A DNA stretch of 64,000 bases from Antennarius striatus (Eukaryota; Chordata; Actinopteri; Lophiiformes; Antennariidae). The DNA lies in contig NC_090783.1 in NCBI RefSeq assembly GCF_040054535.1, forward strand, positions 1,889,501 through 1,953,500. The letters run 5' to 3'. A program made the translations under genes and the position numbers. Below, one piece after another: positions 48,352 through 60,726 of the stretch. The notes beneath the pieces are model-generated. The model had not been told where the DNA came from. It was given only the letters and a program-made list of their open reading frames with translations, and did not search any database. How positions within the stretch are numbered: position 1 is the stretch's first letter; each line of letters opens with the position of its first letter.

Positions 48352-50820
48352 GCTTTATAATCTTTCATGAACTCTGATTTCAGGTTTCATAGCCCCCTTG
48401 TGAAGGCAGCGCTTCAGTCGCACAATAATTTTTATAGACAATTGGTACAATGGTGACGGATTAGAAAATTCTCACGGGAGTCCAGCAGGAAACTGGCAGC
48501 GGCTGACTGCCGATGGCCAGTGACGCGCCACTGCTTTGAGCTCATTGGCTGCCCAGGAGGACAATTCAGTGGTGCTTTTGTGTCTTTGCAGAGTGAAACT
48601 GCAGAACTCAGCAGCTCTGCTGGTGCTTCCAGAAAGGTGTGGAGCGCAAGTCACATGAAAGCAGACGACCACGAGCGCCAGACAAAAACTGTGGTTAGCG
48701 TTGGGGCAGGGCTAAAGTGCCGATAGTGTGAAATCACTCCCCAATCCGTCGTTTTATCCCCATATAATTATGATGGTACACATGTCATGTGCAACAAAAC
48801 TAACATATTATACCTCGAGGTCCTTTTAAGATCAACTCTGGAACTTTAGGAATCTTCATCTGTAGAGGTTCAGTTTCAATCTTACACTAATTTAGAGTAT
48901 CTTGAACTTTAAATCTCATGCATGTGAGGCTATCTCTACTTATTATATACTGTATATATCATAAACAGACATTTCATCAGACTGATGAAATGTTCCATCA
49001 CCTTTCATGTTTATACTGTGAAATCAATTGTGGCTTATCTTCAGCTGTATTTCAGATTCAGACTCTCAACAATGCATGCTGGGTATTCCGCTCCCGCCCT
49101 GACTATGTTTCTTTAGATAAATTAATTTGATGAAGAAGAGTGAACATGAACAGATGTATTTGCTGGGTGTTGAAGATAAACCCACTTAAGGCGTACACCT
49201 TAATGGCCCCCAGCATGGCTGGATTCCATTACGAACACTCCTTCCATATCAGGGCTGGAGGTTTTGTTGACAAACTTCAGGAAGAACGTTGGACTCTAAA
49301 TAATTCTGAAAGACTTGTTGTGTCCACGTGTTGCGTCAGAAGCTGCGGGAACAGTCGGGCCTCTGCGCTTGCGGCCCCACCTGTGCGTCATAGCGCCAGA
49401 AAGATGTCTGGGCAGAACACCTCACGACTCCAGGGTGGGGTTTGAAGGGGCAGGCAAGCTGGAGGCAAACAAATACAGATGCAACAGGAAGTTGCCCGGG
49501 TTGCCCTTCGAAATAAAATGCAGGGTGAGGCAAGTGGGAAAGAGCGATAGTGGAGCAGTTTGATTATGGGTAACTGAAAAAGAATCTTCATTCTCAGGAT
49601 TTTTTTAAAGTGGTTACGCCCAAGGGGAATTTTTTGATCCAGTGGGAAAGCTCAGCGATAATTTTTTTTTGCTTGTGCCGTTGGGGGTTTTTATGTTTGA
49701 CATTTATTTGATGGATCGTGGGTTCATAGAATTCCCCCGCAGGCCGGTGGAACTTGTCAGAGGGAATTATGCAAATCTGTCTACAATGACCTTTGTCTTT
49801 TGTTTGTTTCTCCTACAAGGTGGTTGGGTGATTGCTTCATCGTTTTGTGTGTCTTTTAGCAAGATGAATCTACTGGATAGTTTCTGATGGAATGTGGTAA
49901 AAGGACGATTACGTTCCTACATTCTGGAAAAGGGGCAGATTGCTTTTATAATTGATTATCTTTTGTTTTGAACTTTGAAAGAGCTTAGTCTTTTTAAATA
50001 CTTGTTAATCTACTCAACACATTAACATGACACTACATGGAAGGGTGGACATTGTCCCAGAGGATCATCCCTGGAATGCTGAGAGAGACCCAGATAAAGA
50101 AGGGTATCTATTGTGCTAACAGTGGGAGAGCCCTGAGGGCAGTACATGTCTTGACTGTTAAGATTTGGGGGAGGTGTGCGGTGTACTTGATAAAGGTGGC
50201 AGTAGCATTTCACATCTCATGAAGCATTAGTAAAACCATATGTCATTGTTACTAGAACCCTGACTACATAGCTTTGTGTGTTTACAACGAGGTCAAACAC
50301 AAGCATTTGAACTGTAAGAATATGACAGGACTCCATTAAAATGCGTCAATATTTATCCAACAAAAATCCCTTTTTTCAAAATGTCATACGCTGAATAGAA
50401 CACGCAAGAAAAGAATGTTACTCACTTCAAGTTTATTCTACTGAAGGGTTTCGTTTTCATGTGACAATGTTGTGACAAGAACTGGTTTGTCAGTAAGGGA
50501 AAGGTCAGGCGAATACCTTGATTGTTCGCTTTTCATGCTGCTGTTGTCATTTTACACTGTTACCAACACCCATCTTTACAAATTCACTATTTCTTATCTG
50601 TTGACAAAACACATTTATCTCAGCAGGGTCATCAGCCACCACCACCACCAACACCCCCAGCCTCTGGACTCATGAGGTAGATTAAGAATATCTTGTCACT
50701 CAAAATAGACTCCTTTTGATTAAATCCTCTATATATCTTTATATACAACACTCTCCGATCAATACATTCGATCTGCAGCGATAGATCATCGTTATCTCTC
50801 TTGTCTTGTCAGCCCAGTTT
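48352..50820. other. Intergenic region between lgsn and ptp4a1
   Basis: No gene recognised. The short ORFs (for example at 49140-49563 and 50472-50675) have no family features. The lgsn transcription start is probably close to 48360 but no convincing promoter was found. Confidence 0.5.
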
Positions 50821-50821
50821 G

Positions 50822-51055
50822 GTTTATAAAGGGCGTAACCGGTGGCGTCTTATTTTGAAACTTCCCCAGCGGAAGTAGTTTCCGCCTTTCCTTGTAGCCT
50901 CGCGGGAGGGACGCGCCAGTCGACCGGGAGACTTCGGCTCCGCTCGGAGGGGACACCACCGGACTGCATGGTGAAGAACCGTCTACCAGTCGTACGTTTT
51001 TCTGGGGACCGGCTGTATGATTAAGCTACAATCTTCAATGAGTAAGCATATCCCA
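50822..51055 (+). promoter_or_regulatory. ptp4a1: Putative ptp4a1 promoter and noncoding first exon
   Basis: TTTATAAAG at 50822-50830 may be a TATA box. A GC-rich stretch with AGCGGAAGTAG (ETS-like) follows, and a strong donor CCA/GTAAGT lies at 51055/51056. The exon has several short ATG frames but no conserved protein. Assigned as the leader exon from its position and donor; the transcription start is not fixed. Confidence 0.5.
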
Positions 51056-52793
51056 GTAAGTAGCGGACGCCCCTGGCTTCACGGCTGCCATTTTGTGTCT
51101 GCTTCCTCTCCTCGGGCTGGTGATGTAAAATCGTTACCGCTTCCAGCTGGCCTCCGCCGGTTCTCCGGTGAAATCACGGCCCCGTCCGCTCGTAAAACGG
51201 CTCCGTTCCGCCCCCGCTCTGACATTTAACGTTAAAACGTTTCGTTAAACGTGTTTTAAATCGACATAATTCACATTCGGAGGGTAATTTAGGTGTGGGT
51301 GAAGCCCGGAATGACGCTAGCCGGAGCGGTACGACTCGGCTCCAGCCTCCCGGAAGTCTCCCTCCCCCACCCCCATCACGGATAAAATCGACGTGTTTTC
51401 TTCTAAACTGAATTAAAATCGTAAAATATGTTTTTTGTTTCTTATACCCCGACTTGTTAAATCCCCGCTGCGTCACCGGGACGTCGTGTGTGTGTGTGTG
51501 TGTGTGTGTGTCGGGCTAATGCTAAGCTAACGCTAGCGCTCCGTGATGGCGCCCGACGTTTCCGCACACAAAGGACACCGAACGCGGCTGTAAACGCCAC
51601 GCAGCGCGACATCGATCCTACGAAACCTTCATTAGCTCTCCGTCGCTTTTCTTTCTTCATTTTTATTCATATAATCACTTAATTTGTTCCCTATCCGACT
51701 TTTTTCTCCTCCCCCCCCCCCCACAACACAAATGCTGGTTTCCTAAACGGGAACAGACCGGATTAACGGGACACACAAGAAAACACTCACGGTTTAAGTG
51801 TTTGGACCTGGGGGGGGAATTTAAAGGTTTAAAGAGGATAAAGGTCCACAAATGGGGAAGTAAATGTGGGGGAAAGCATCTGGGGGGGGGGGGGGGGTGA
51901 AGCAGGGCGAGATGGAGCCCAATGAAGGCCTCAGATGTGACCTAAATGTCAGGTAGGACGCATCCTCCCTGCTAGGATGCATCCTTCCTCCAGCAGCACC
52001 CCTTAGGTAACACTTTATGTAACCTACAGGAGTGGCTCTTCTTTTTTACCCTCTATTTTTGGTTCACCTGCCCCCCCCCCCAGAAGCTCCTCTAATTAAA
52101 CACCTTTACCTCCATCTATTCAGATGAGGTGAGATGTGTTTTATTGATCCCAAACTGGGAAATTTAAAAATGGGATTCGAACTTCACCTCTCACTTAACG
52201 TCTTTATGTTATTATTATCGTGAAAATATTGACTTGCAAATGTTTTATTCCACAGCTACCTACTTCCCTTTACTTATATGTAGAAGCACTTCGTTTTGAA
52301 TCCACTAGGGGGCAAAAAAGCGTCACGATGTGGAATATAGAAATGGCGATGAAGAGCATGATGCCTTAAATGTAGCTCTTTTTTTTTTTCTAAGTTAATT
52401 CGGGTCGCCGATGTCATGCCGATCGGTTGAATCAGTCATCAATAACCGTTACCGCCTCCCGGTACAGAATGTGCTGATTGGCCTCCTGACGTGTAGTTGT
52501 TGGATAGAATATGACTGTTTGCTCTAGTTAGTGCGTGTGTGTGTGTGTGTCTCTGATCTGAACGTCTTGTTAAATATCACTCTGGAAGAATCGTTCAAAC
52601 CTGAAATTAGCGGCGGAGTCAGCAACAGCAAAACATTCTGTATCATCCACCCCAAAGGGATTGTTACCACGGCAACATGAAAAATAGAAAATAAAACGCC
52701 CGTCAGCGTCCAAAACAAAGCAGGCGTGTGATGCGTTGAAGGAGCCTCTGTTTTTTAACACACACACCCCTCTCGCTCTCTTGTGTCCTGCAG
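51056..52793 (+). other. ptp4a1: ptp4a1 leader intron
   Basis: Bounded by the donor at 51056 and acceptor CTCTTGTGTCCTGCAG ending at 52793 (or the next AG at 52796). It contains (TG)n at 51486-51511, C- and G-runs, and a dispersed-repeat piece TTTTATTGATCCC at about 52136-52170. No gene seen. Confidence 0.55.
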
Positions 52794-52823
52794 CAGTTCT
52801 GTGGTGTTCTGGGTCACACATTT

Positions 52824-52889
52824 ATGGAGTTTCTGAAGGGCAGTGGGGACTACTGCCAGGCTCAGCACGCCGCCTATGCAGACGAGTGA
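52824..52889 (+). promoter_or_regulatory. ptp4a1: Upstream ORF in the ptp4a1 5' UTR
   Basis: ATG at 52824 opens a 21-codon ORF, MEFLKGSGDYCQAQHAAYAD plus Glu, ending with TGA at 52887-52889. It lies on the same leader exon as the ptp4a1 start, about 500 nt upstream of it. A leader uORF controlling translation in response to magnesium has been reported for PRL phosphatases. That this ORF is its counterpart is inference. Confidence 0.6.
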
Positions 52890-53395
52890 ACGGCCGAACT
52901 TGCCATCGATCCGACTCGCTTGAGCCACAGGAGAGACAACCCCACCACCACCAACCCCCCCAGGAAGGTTGGCAGACCTGGTCTGTCTCCCAGAACCAGC
53001 GACACGTCGGCCTGGATGGGGTAACTCCACCCGCTGCACACTGCCCCCCCCCGTCGGCTTCCGCCCGGCCCCAACAAGGTGGAACCAGCCTGGTTTGCTC
53101 CGCCTCCCTTTTCTTTTGTTTGACCCCGATCGGGAGGGTTTTGGATCTGCCCCGCCCCGTTTCTTTCCGGCCGTGCACGCCCCCTAAATTCCCTCGTTTT
53201 CCCGTCACGGCCTTCATTTTGGTTTCGCCTTCGACGACCCTGAAGAGCGAGCGGATCGGCGTTCCCTGAAGGAGCTCGTTTGGGACGCTTTGATTTGACA
53301 TTCCCTCCGAGTTCACCTCGGCGTTTACATTCGTGTTTTCTGTGGAAGACTTTGGTTGTTTTTTTTTTTGTTGTTGTTTTTTTGTTGTTGCCACG

Positions 53396-54532
53396 ATGGC
53401 TCGCATGAACCGACCAGCCCCCGTGGAGATCACCTACAAGAACATGAGGTTCCTCATCACCCACAATCCCACCAATGCCACCCTGAACAAGTTCATCGAG
53501 GTAAACTGCCGGGATTCGTTTAAGACATTTGGGTTTAGATGTTACGGCTTAACATCCGGGGCACGTGGGTAACATCCATGTAAACGTTTTTAAAAATTTA
53601 AGATGAATTTCTTGTTCGTTCTCCTTCAGGAGCTGAAGAAGTACGGCGTGACCACCGTGGTGAGAGTCTGCGAGGCCACCTACGACGCCACGCTGGTGGT
53701 GAAGGAAGGCATCCAGGTTCTGGTGAGTTCAGACTGCCGTTAACTAATCAATCAGGGATTGAATCAATCTGATCAATTCAAAAAAAGTCAGAATGTTGTG
53801 GAAGTTGATTTTTAATCTGAGTCAAATGTCTAGCATGAGTTGGATGACATCATGCCCCCCCCCTCTACTCGCCCTCTTCCCAGGATTGGCCGTTTGACGA
53901 CGGAGCCCCTCCCTCTAACCAGATCGTAGACGATTGGCTGAACCTGCTGAAGCTGAAGTTCAGGGAGGAGCCCGGTTGCTGCGTGGCGGTCCACTGCGTG
54001 GCGGGCCTGGGGAGGTGAGTGTCACACACACACACACGTTTGCTTGGTGACCTCATGGAGTCACGGTAAACAATAACAAGTTTGCGTGGCTGCAGGTGAG
54101 TCAAGACATCACAAACAGGTTGTTTTTCTTTTCTGCTGTCGTCACGGCGACTGCTCAGATGTTTAATTACAACTGAGTCGACGTCAGACGGTCGTCTTAT
54201 CACACAACATGCAGACGCTCCTCTGATCTGGATGTGTTTGCCCCCGCAGGGCTCCGGTTCTGGTCGCGCTCGCCCTGATCGAATGTGGGATGAAGTACGA
54301 AGACGCTGTCCAGTTCATCCGACAGTAAGTAGAGCGGCGGCGTCCGGTCGGAGTGACCCCCGCCGTCAGACGTGTCTGTTAAACTAACGTTGTCTCCTCC
54401 CCCACCCTCTCCAGGAAGCGTCGCGGCGCCTTCAACAGCAAGCAGCTGTTCTACCTGGAGAAATATCGTCCAAAGATGCGCCTGCGCTTCAAAGACTCCA
54501 ACGGCCATCGCAATAACTGCTGCATCCAGTAG
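53396..54532 (+). CDS. ptp4a1: PRL-1 protein tyrosine phosphatase type IVA 1, complete
   Basis: A small prenylated dual-specificity-type phosphatase at the plasma membrane and endosomes, which binds CNNM magnesium transporters. Exons 53396-53500, 53630-53722, 53884-54014, 54250-54324 and 54415-54532 join to exactly 173 residues, the family length. The sequence starts [20 protein letters not shown] and is nearly identical to human PTP4A1. It shows the regulatory Cys49 (VRVCEATY), general acid Asp72 (WPFDDGAPP), P-loop HCVAGLGR with Cys104 and Arg110, the basic stretch KMRLRFKD, and the farnesylation box CCIQ at the end. The start has a good context (CCACGATGG). The long leader begins near 52794 and carries the uORF above. 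Next to lgsn, as in human 6q12. Confidence 0.97.
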
Positions 54533-55425
54533 AGCCAAACCTGAGCCACGCCCACCCATCCACAGAAGCTCCACCCAGCCGCGCAGGCTCCGCCCGCCAG
54601 GCTTCGTTTTTCTTTTTTTAAGTCATTGTGTTGTTCTACACTCACCTGCCCCCCTCCCACACATCATCCAAGTGTCAAAAGAAGTCGTGTGACCCACAAC
54701 CGCCATGTTTTTTCTCCACGTGCCCTAAAAAGAGGAAGAACTCGTCGTGTGTCGTTGTGAGACTTTCGAAGAATCGTTTTTCTGTATCCTTGATTCCAAT
54801 TGGCCGGTTCATGCAACCCCCCTCCCCACACAAGCGGTTACACCCCCCAAACTCCCCTTCCTGATTAATCATAGGGTCAGAGGTAAGCCTTCCTTCCAAT
54901 CAGATGCTTCATCCGTAAATGCCTTACAATCGAAGTGGGTGGAAGGCAGTGGAGGGCGGGGTCGACTGGAGGCGGAGTCAGAGAAGGTTACATTTTTCTA
55001 CTCGGAACAAAAGAATCGTTGCCTTTGTCTCGTGCAGGAAGTCTTACTCTCCCCGTTTAGAACCCGTTTTTTAATACGAACGCTTCATCGTTGCAATATT
55101 TGTCAAGGAATCCATTCTTTGGTTATTTTCTCTATCAGACGTTCTGTTTACTAATTAAATGTCCAAAATGTGATTTTTTTATTTTTATTTTTTTCTCTCT
55201 CGCTTCAAACTGGACTTCCAACGTCTGCGATATTTTGTATGCCTTTTATTTTATGTCCGTAACTTAAGACTTGGATACTTGATGATTTTATGTATTTGAA
55301 ATGTGTACTATTATTATTAGGTTGGCTATTTATACTATCAATGGATGTGATTTAGTACAGTGAGCGATAAAGTACCTGTTCACCAACTTGTGAGAGTACA
55401 ATAAATGATACACTGAAAGCCAAGC
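54533..55425 (+). other. ptp4a1: ptp4a1 3' UTR
   Basis: Downstream of the TAG at 54530-54532. AATAAA at 55400-55405 follows an AT-rich stretch and is the likely polyadenylation signal. ORFs inside the UTR have no recognisable features. Confidence 0.65.
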
Positions 55426-56190
55426 TGACTTGTGTCTTCAGTGTTTTCAGCACATTTTAATTATATGTATGCAGAGTTCATTTAACCTCAAAGTAGTGCA
55501 TCCCTGGGACGTGCATCCCAACATGACGTTTATGCATCCCAATAACAGAAAATATACAACAAGCCGTAAGCAAGGATTGAGTTTTGTCAATAGTACAATA
55601 TGAAAGCCAAAAAAAAAATTAATGATTTCATTAATGGCAACATAACTTTCAGTAAAAACAAAAAAATTATAATGTTAAATCCTAGTAGTCGTTCTTAAAA
55701 TCAGTTGATTAGCCAGTGGCAAAACAAGGTATTGTCCAAGGCCTTTTTGTTTTCGGTGAAGATCCCAGAAAGGGTTCTTTGGTTATTATCAATTTCATAA
55801 ATAGTGTCATTTATTTCATTCAGTTATTATTCATTTCACGACTTTTTTCTGTTAAGATCCCAGATAGGATTAATAATGTCAGGTAATGTGTGGCTTTCTG
55901 GAAGATAATTGTGATTTCTGTTATAAACTGACCCCGGCCCCTCATCAGAGAAAGATGGGATGAACTAAGCTCCCTATCATTAATGTTACAACCAGATAAA
56001 TGCTTGTTGTTGTTGTTTACAATTCAGAGTAAACAGATTCCTTCCAAAACTTTATTTTATCCAAATCTTCTCGTCTCCTGAATGAGTTAAATAGCTCTTC
56101 CGGCAAACTGCTCCTTCCAACTCTGGTCCAAATGGGGGCGCTGTGACGCCCAGCTGCCACACACCATCAGGAGCGACGAAGAAGAAGCAA
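55426..56190. other. Intergenic region between ptp4a1 and hyls1
   Basis: AT-rich with no recognisable gene; the right part becomes GC-richer toward the hyls1 promoter. Confidence 0.5.
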
Positions 56191-56363
56191 ACCGGAAGTT
56201 TGTCATCGTCTTCAAAGGCGTCGTTTTTAAAGCCAGTTAACGGCTGTTGTCTAGGAGCCCCGTTGGCTAACGGGTAAACAAACTCCTGCGGCTCCCGTTA
56301 ACGACCGGAATCCGTGTTTTCCGGTGATGAACCGGCGGTGAACAACAATTAACGCCCGTACAG
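56190..56363 (+). promoter_or_regulatory. hyls1: Putative hyls1 promoter and noncoding exon 1
   Basis: An ETS-type ACCGGAAGT lies at 56191-56199 in a moderately GC-rich, TATA-less stretch. A donor ACAG/GTGAGA lies at 56363/56364 and an acceptor TCCTTTCAG ends at 56722, opening the ATG exon. This is inferred from splice-site quality and position. Confidence 0.5.
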
Positions 56364-56608
56364 GTGAGATAGAAGCACTTTAAACACCGTTAATGAGATA
56401 AATTCACCGGTTTGAGCTCAAGTGCTTTATGGTTAGCCTAGCTGTTAGCATAACAAAAGACGCTACTAGCAAATCGTAGCAATTGTTCTTCATTTTTTAT
56501 TGTGTTTTATAACTTTATAACTATATAATTATTAAATATATAGTTCATATATAAACTATATATTATATATTATAGTATAGTATGTAGTATAAGTATATAC
56601 TATATACC

Positions 56609-56652
56609 TGAATTTCCCTTGGGATCATTAAAGTATATATCTATCTATCTAT
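56609..56652. repeat. Dispersed-repeat end with CTAT tail
   Basis: GAATTTCCCTTGGGATCATT followed by AAAGTATATATCTATCTATC is the familiar end of a fish retroelement-type repeat. It is in hyls1 intron 1, within AT-rich DNA (56500-56700). Confidence 0.55.
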
Positions 56653-56755
56653 AGTATGTGTGTGTATATATATATATATTCTACTCTACTCTTTATAATA
56701 GTAATGACGTCACTCCTTTCAGATTTACGTTCTTCTTCGTGAAGTTTAAGTTAAA

Positions 56756-59700
56756 ATGGACAATCTGGACTTCTCAGAAGGTGAAATCAGGGAGCAGCTC
56801 GCAATCCTGGGCTACGAACACATCCCCGACTACAGGCTGCGAGAATTTAAACGAGGTTAGACACATCCCTCTGTCCTTCTCCCCCCTCCATCATGTTTTA
56901 TTCTTGATGTGGTCTGTTGTTGTTGTTTTAACTCTCAGCTGATGACATCATTCATGACTTAGATGTCTGAACCCCTGTTTAATGTTTTCTCTCTCTGCGA
57001 TTTCAGATCTGGATGAACTGATCCGATGTGGAGACTGGAAAAGAATGACGACTAAATGTCCCCCAGCGGCGACGCGTCCCAGCCCCCCTGCTTATACCAA
57101 AGAGAAAGGTCCAGAAAATTTTGATTTTTATAAATACACATTCATATTTATACATCCATAATATTTAAATCCTGTGTTTTTTCCACAGTGAGTCTGGCCA
57201 GCTTTAACGACTCCGGTCGAGGGTTTTTCTTACATGGGGGGCACACGACTCCCGACAGACAATTTGACTCTTACGCTCGACACTCCGTGGCTCCGAAGCT
57301 CCATCCGCTCCCAGGAGCCCCCGGCAGGCTACCGGTGGAGCCATACCTCGATGAGACGATCCCTTCGCCGCTCTCTGAAAGCTACACCTCCACCCCCGAC
57401 ACCCGGGGGCGGCGCTTCATGAGGAGAAAAGTTCTGAGGTAGTTTCAGTTCACGGAGGCTCTGGTTGGATTAAAGATGAGTTACAGTCGGTGAACGTTTT
57501 GTTTCCTCACACAGGAAGGTGGAAGGACGATCCGTGGTGTGTGATGAGTCGGTCTACAGCGGGGAGTCAGGTAACACACACTGAAGGGCGGTGGGGTGTA
57601 GTTCCTTCAGCCACCAGCAGATGGAGCGCTTCCATCTCTATTCAGAACAGAATGAAGCTCCTGGACAGTTTAATCCTCTTAGCTCTTCCTAAAACCCTCA
57701 ACCTGCACACACACACACACTCACACACACCTTAGCGAGGCGCCACCATGTACAGAATGTTCAACGACAACAACTCTGGAAGCTCCTCCGTCTGGTCTGA
57801 TGGAGAGGAAGAGGAGGAAGAAGAGGAGGTGGAGATTGAGCGACTGGTCAGAGACGAAGACTCCGTCCAGGTGGAGGAAGAGCCTGAAGTGGACGAGAAG
57901 AACCTGAGCGGTGGAGGAGGAGGCGGGAGCAGTGAAGAAGACGATGAGGATGACGCCTGTGAGAGTCCGGCTCTGAGCCTGATGACGTCCGGCTACGGCA
58001 CCATCCGACCGGAGGAGCCGGACGGAGGAGACGGTCGGACGGAGCGCCGCCTGACGGAGTTCGATCAGGACAGTCGAGGAGATCTGTCCGAGACGCAAGA
58101 CGAAGACGAGGAGGAAGACGAGCGCTCCCTGTGCAGCCTGGGCACGTTTGACGTCGGACCGCCGGCCTGTCAGCTGAGTGTTTCCACGGAAACTGATGAT
58201 GACATCACAGGTAGGAGGTCAGGAGAAGTTAGAGATCAGGAGGAGGAGGAACAAATACCCTCTGAAAATGGAGCGGTTGGTCGAGCGTTGGATGAATGGC
58301 GCGGCGCCGTCGGTGGAGGCCGGTCAACGTTCGATGAGTCGCGTTGGACGGATGGAGAAGAAGAAGAACCTGAAGAAGACGAGCGAAGGGAATCTTCACA
58401 CGGTGAAGGCGTCAAGTTCATCGACTCCAGACAAGAATTCAGCTGGATGACCTACGAGCAGATGTGTGGGGGGTGGGAAGGAAACCTCAGGCCGAAGAAG
58501 GGTAAATACTACCCAGAATGCACCTGTAATCACCGATCATCTTTAAATATGATGTTTACTTTGTTTAGAAGAGAATAACGACGCTCTAACGTTACGCTAA
58601 CTATGAGTTTCAACTGGAGTCCAGAAAAACGTCTCGTCCATCTCGTCTGCAGACACCACCAGCGTTCTGGGGGAGCGTCTGGAGGCGCTCCACCTGTCCT
58701 CAGCCCGACGGGAGGCGGAGCTCCGAGATGGCGACACCCACAGCGACGAGTCGGATTCTCTCTCCAGGATCAGCTTCGAGTCGCGGATGACGGGCATGGT
58801 GGGTAACGTAGTCCGATACAGACATGTTTCTGAGCGATGGCGCGTATTCTGATTTGACTTTTTCTTCTCGGACAGACGGGGGGTCAACGGGACAAACCCA
58901 AATCCTGTAAGTCAGCACAGACTCGAACCAAACTCCCTTCAGACGCCAATCGATCCTGATTGTTTCTGTTTTTCCTCCAGTCATCAGACCCCTGATCCAA
59001 AGCAGCAGGAAGACCGACCCAGTGGCCAAGTAAGAGATAAACAGGAAGTGATCTAAAGGAAGTGACACGTGAAATGTGTCACTAAACGTCCTGAATCGTT
59101 TCCGGTCTGGTTGCAGGTATTTCCACTACAAGCAGTTCTGGGAAATGTTCAAGCCTCCAGGAGAGGCGGACAGGAGCGCCGTCCGTCAGGAGCTGAAGGT
59201 ACGGAGGCAGATCCACTTCCTCTAGCTCCATCCATCATCCATCCATCTGTCATCCATCCATTTTGTGTTCTGTGTTTCCCTTTGATAAAGTTTTCCTTTG
59301 TTTGCAGGAACGTCTGGAATACCAGCCTCCTCCAGTAAGAATTCTAAGAAATAATCATCTCGGTTTCTTTTTCTTTCTTTGCCGTCAGTCGTCGTGTCGT
59401 TTGGTGTTCGGGAATTTTAATTTTTTTAATGTTAGTAACCCCTTAATGCCAAGTTTATCTTATTTGAGTCACTCATCGTTTTGGGATTTTCAGTGTTCTA
59501 CATCGTAAGTTTGACCTGGTGTATACAATCAGACGTGTGTATCTGCATTTTGCATGTGAAAAAATTCTGGACTCACACAAAGCTCACATATACAAATTCA
59601 TGTAGAACAAATGAGATAAATTTGACAGAAGGTTCCATTAATTTCCAAAAAATGTGCTTTTTCTGGCAGTTATGTAATAGTTCAGGCTTTAAAGGGTTGA

Positions 59701-59945
59701 AATTTTTTAATTTGTAAATTTATTTTCCTGGTGTTAGTGTGAGAAACATTCGGTAAACTTCACAAACTGTTGTTTTTTTTCTACATTAAATCCGTTTTGT
59801 CTCCTTTCAGCCGAAGCCTCGCAGAGTCCTCGTTCCGAACTCGTACGTCATTCCTACGGAGAAGAAGCGCTCGGCGCTCCGCTGGCAGGTCAGGAACGAT
59901 TTGGCCAACGGACTCGTGCCCTATAAGTTCAGCTGTCTCTGCTAG
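56756..59945 (+). CDS. hyls1: HYLS1 centriolar/ciliogenesis protein, complete
   Basis: HYLS1 is a centriole component needed for cilium formation. Exons 56756-56855, 57007-57108, 57189-57438, 57515-57570, 57740-58501, 58653-58798, 58876-58906, 58981-59029, 59117-59198, 59308-59334 and 59811-59945 join to about 579 residues (human 299). Support: the HYLS box [19 protein letters not shown] (residues about 147-166), and a C-terminus [38 protein letters not shown] and [12 protein letters not shown] that matches human HYLS1 closely. The 762-bp acidic exon (residues about 170-424, Glu/Asp runs) is the main size difference. Its acceptor is uncertain: only AG at 57738-57739 keeps phase, while the better-looking CCTTAG at 57730-57735 would shift frame. 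Stop TAG at 59943-59945. Confidence 0.87.
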
Positions 59946-59989
59946 GACCCCCCCCCACTCCCTGGGGGGGCCAGGATTTTTATAACTTG

Positions 59990-59995
59990 AATAAA
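59990..59995 (+). terminator. hyls1: hyls1 polyadenylation signal
   Basis: AATAAA 45 bp after the stop, followed by a GT-rich downstream element (TTTTGTGTTTTGTTTGG). Confidence 0.75.
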
Positions 59996-60726
59996 GTTTT
60001 TGCATCGTTTTTAATCTTCTGGGTTCTTTTGTGTTTTGTTTGGAGGGACGATGGAAACTTCTAACAGATTCTTTTCACGTCTGGAGACGGAGAATTGTTT
60101 CCAAAGAACCTAAAAGTCTAAACAAACTCCTGGGAATAAATTCCAGATTATCCCGGATGGAAAAATGTTTTGTCTTGTAAAAGAAATGGAACCAGCCCCG
60201 TGCATGGGTCTAAACCTCTGGATCAGACATGTTGGGGTAGAAAAAATAAATAAACTGAAAAACCACTAAATTATCATCTCAAATCCACTTGATGATGATA
60301 ATGATGGTGGTGAGGATGGTGACGGTGGCCTATTGGAGGGGGGGCCTCAATACTGCTGATACTCGATTACAGAAGTTACCTTTTATAAATGACAAATTTG
60401 TTCTGGGAAGATTCAAATTTTTTCTTTTGAAAATCTTTTTTTCAAACATTCAATGAAAAAAAAAATGTTTTATTAAGACAAAACAAACCAGATTAAATCA
60501 GAATTAATCCGATTAGATAGTACCGGTCGGCGTCTGTATTTTCAGGCATCGGTTGCAAAATAAATCGAAACAAGCTCCTCCCAGTGTGAACAAAGAAACC
60601 TCCCCTCCTCTTCCTCCTCCTCCTCCTCCTGCTCCGGGGCTTTCATTGAGGGGGGAGACCAACAGGTGGACTCGTCTAATCTGGGAATACGAGACTTTCG
60701 GCGTCTTCCTCGGCTCTGGGAGGACG
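59996..60726 (+). promoter_or_regulatory. col9a1: hyls1-col9a1 intergenic region, presumed col9a1 promoter
   Basis: Only 0.73 kb separates the hyls1 poly(A) signal from the collagen start codon. It includes (GATGAT)-type repeats near 60290, AT-rich DNA, and a pyrimidine-rich stretch CCTCCTCTTCCTCCTCCTCC at 60604-60630. CAAAATAAAT at 60555-60564 is a possible weak TATA-like site. No exon of an NC4 domain is visible. Confidence 0.45.

Noticed and set aside
52741-52823. Coding start of ptp4a1 in an upstream exon
   Set aside because: The ATG at 53396 gives exactly the 173-residue family product starting [11 protein letters not shown]; in-frame upstream sequence shows no conserved extension.
52822-53433. 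Two long minus-strand ORFs (about 200 codons) over the ptp4a1 leader
   Set aside because: They overlap each other in different frames, are Lys/Arg/Gly-rich low complexity, and lie antisense to a 5' UTR exon; no recognisable domain.
53873-54203. 112-codon minus-strand ORF ending in the ptp4a1 intron
   Set aside because: It crosses the ptp4a1 exon 3 border on the opposite strand without splice or domain support.
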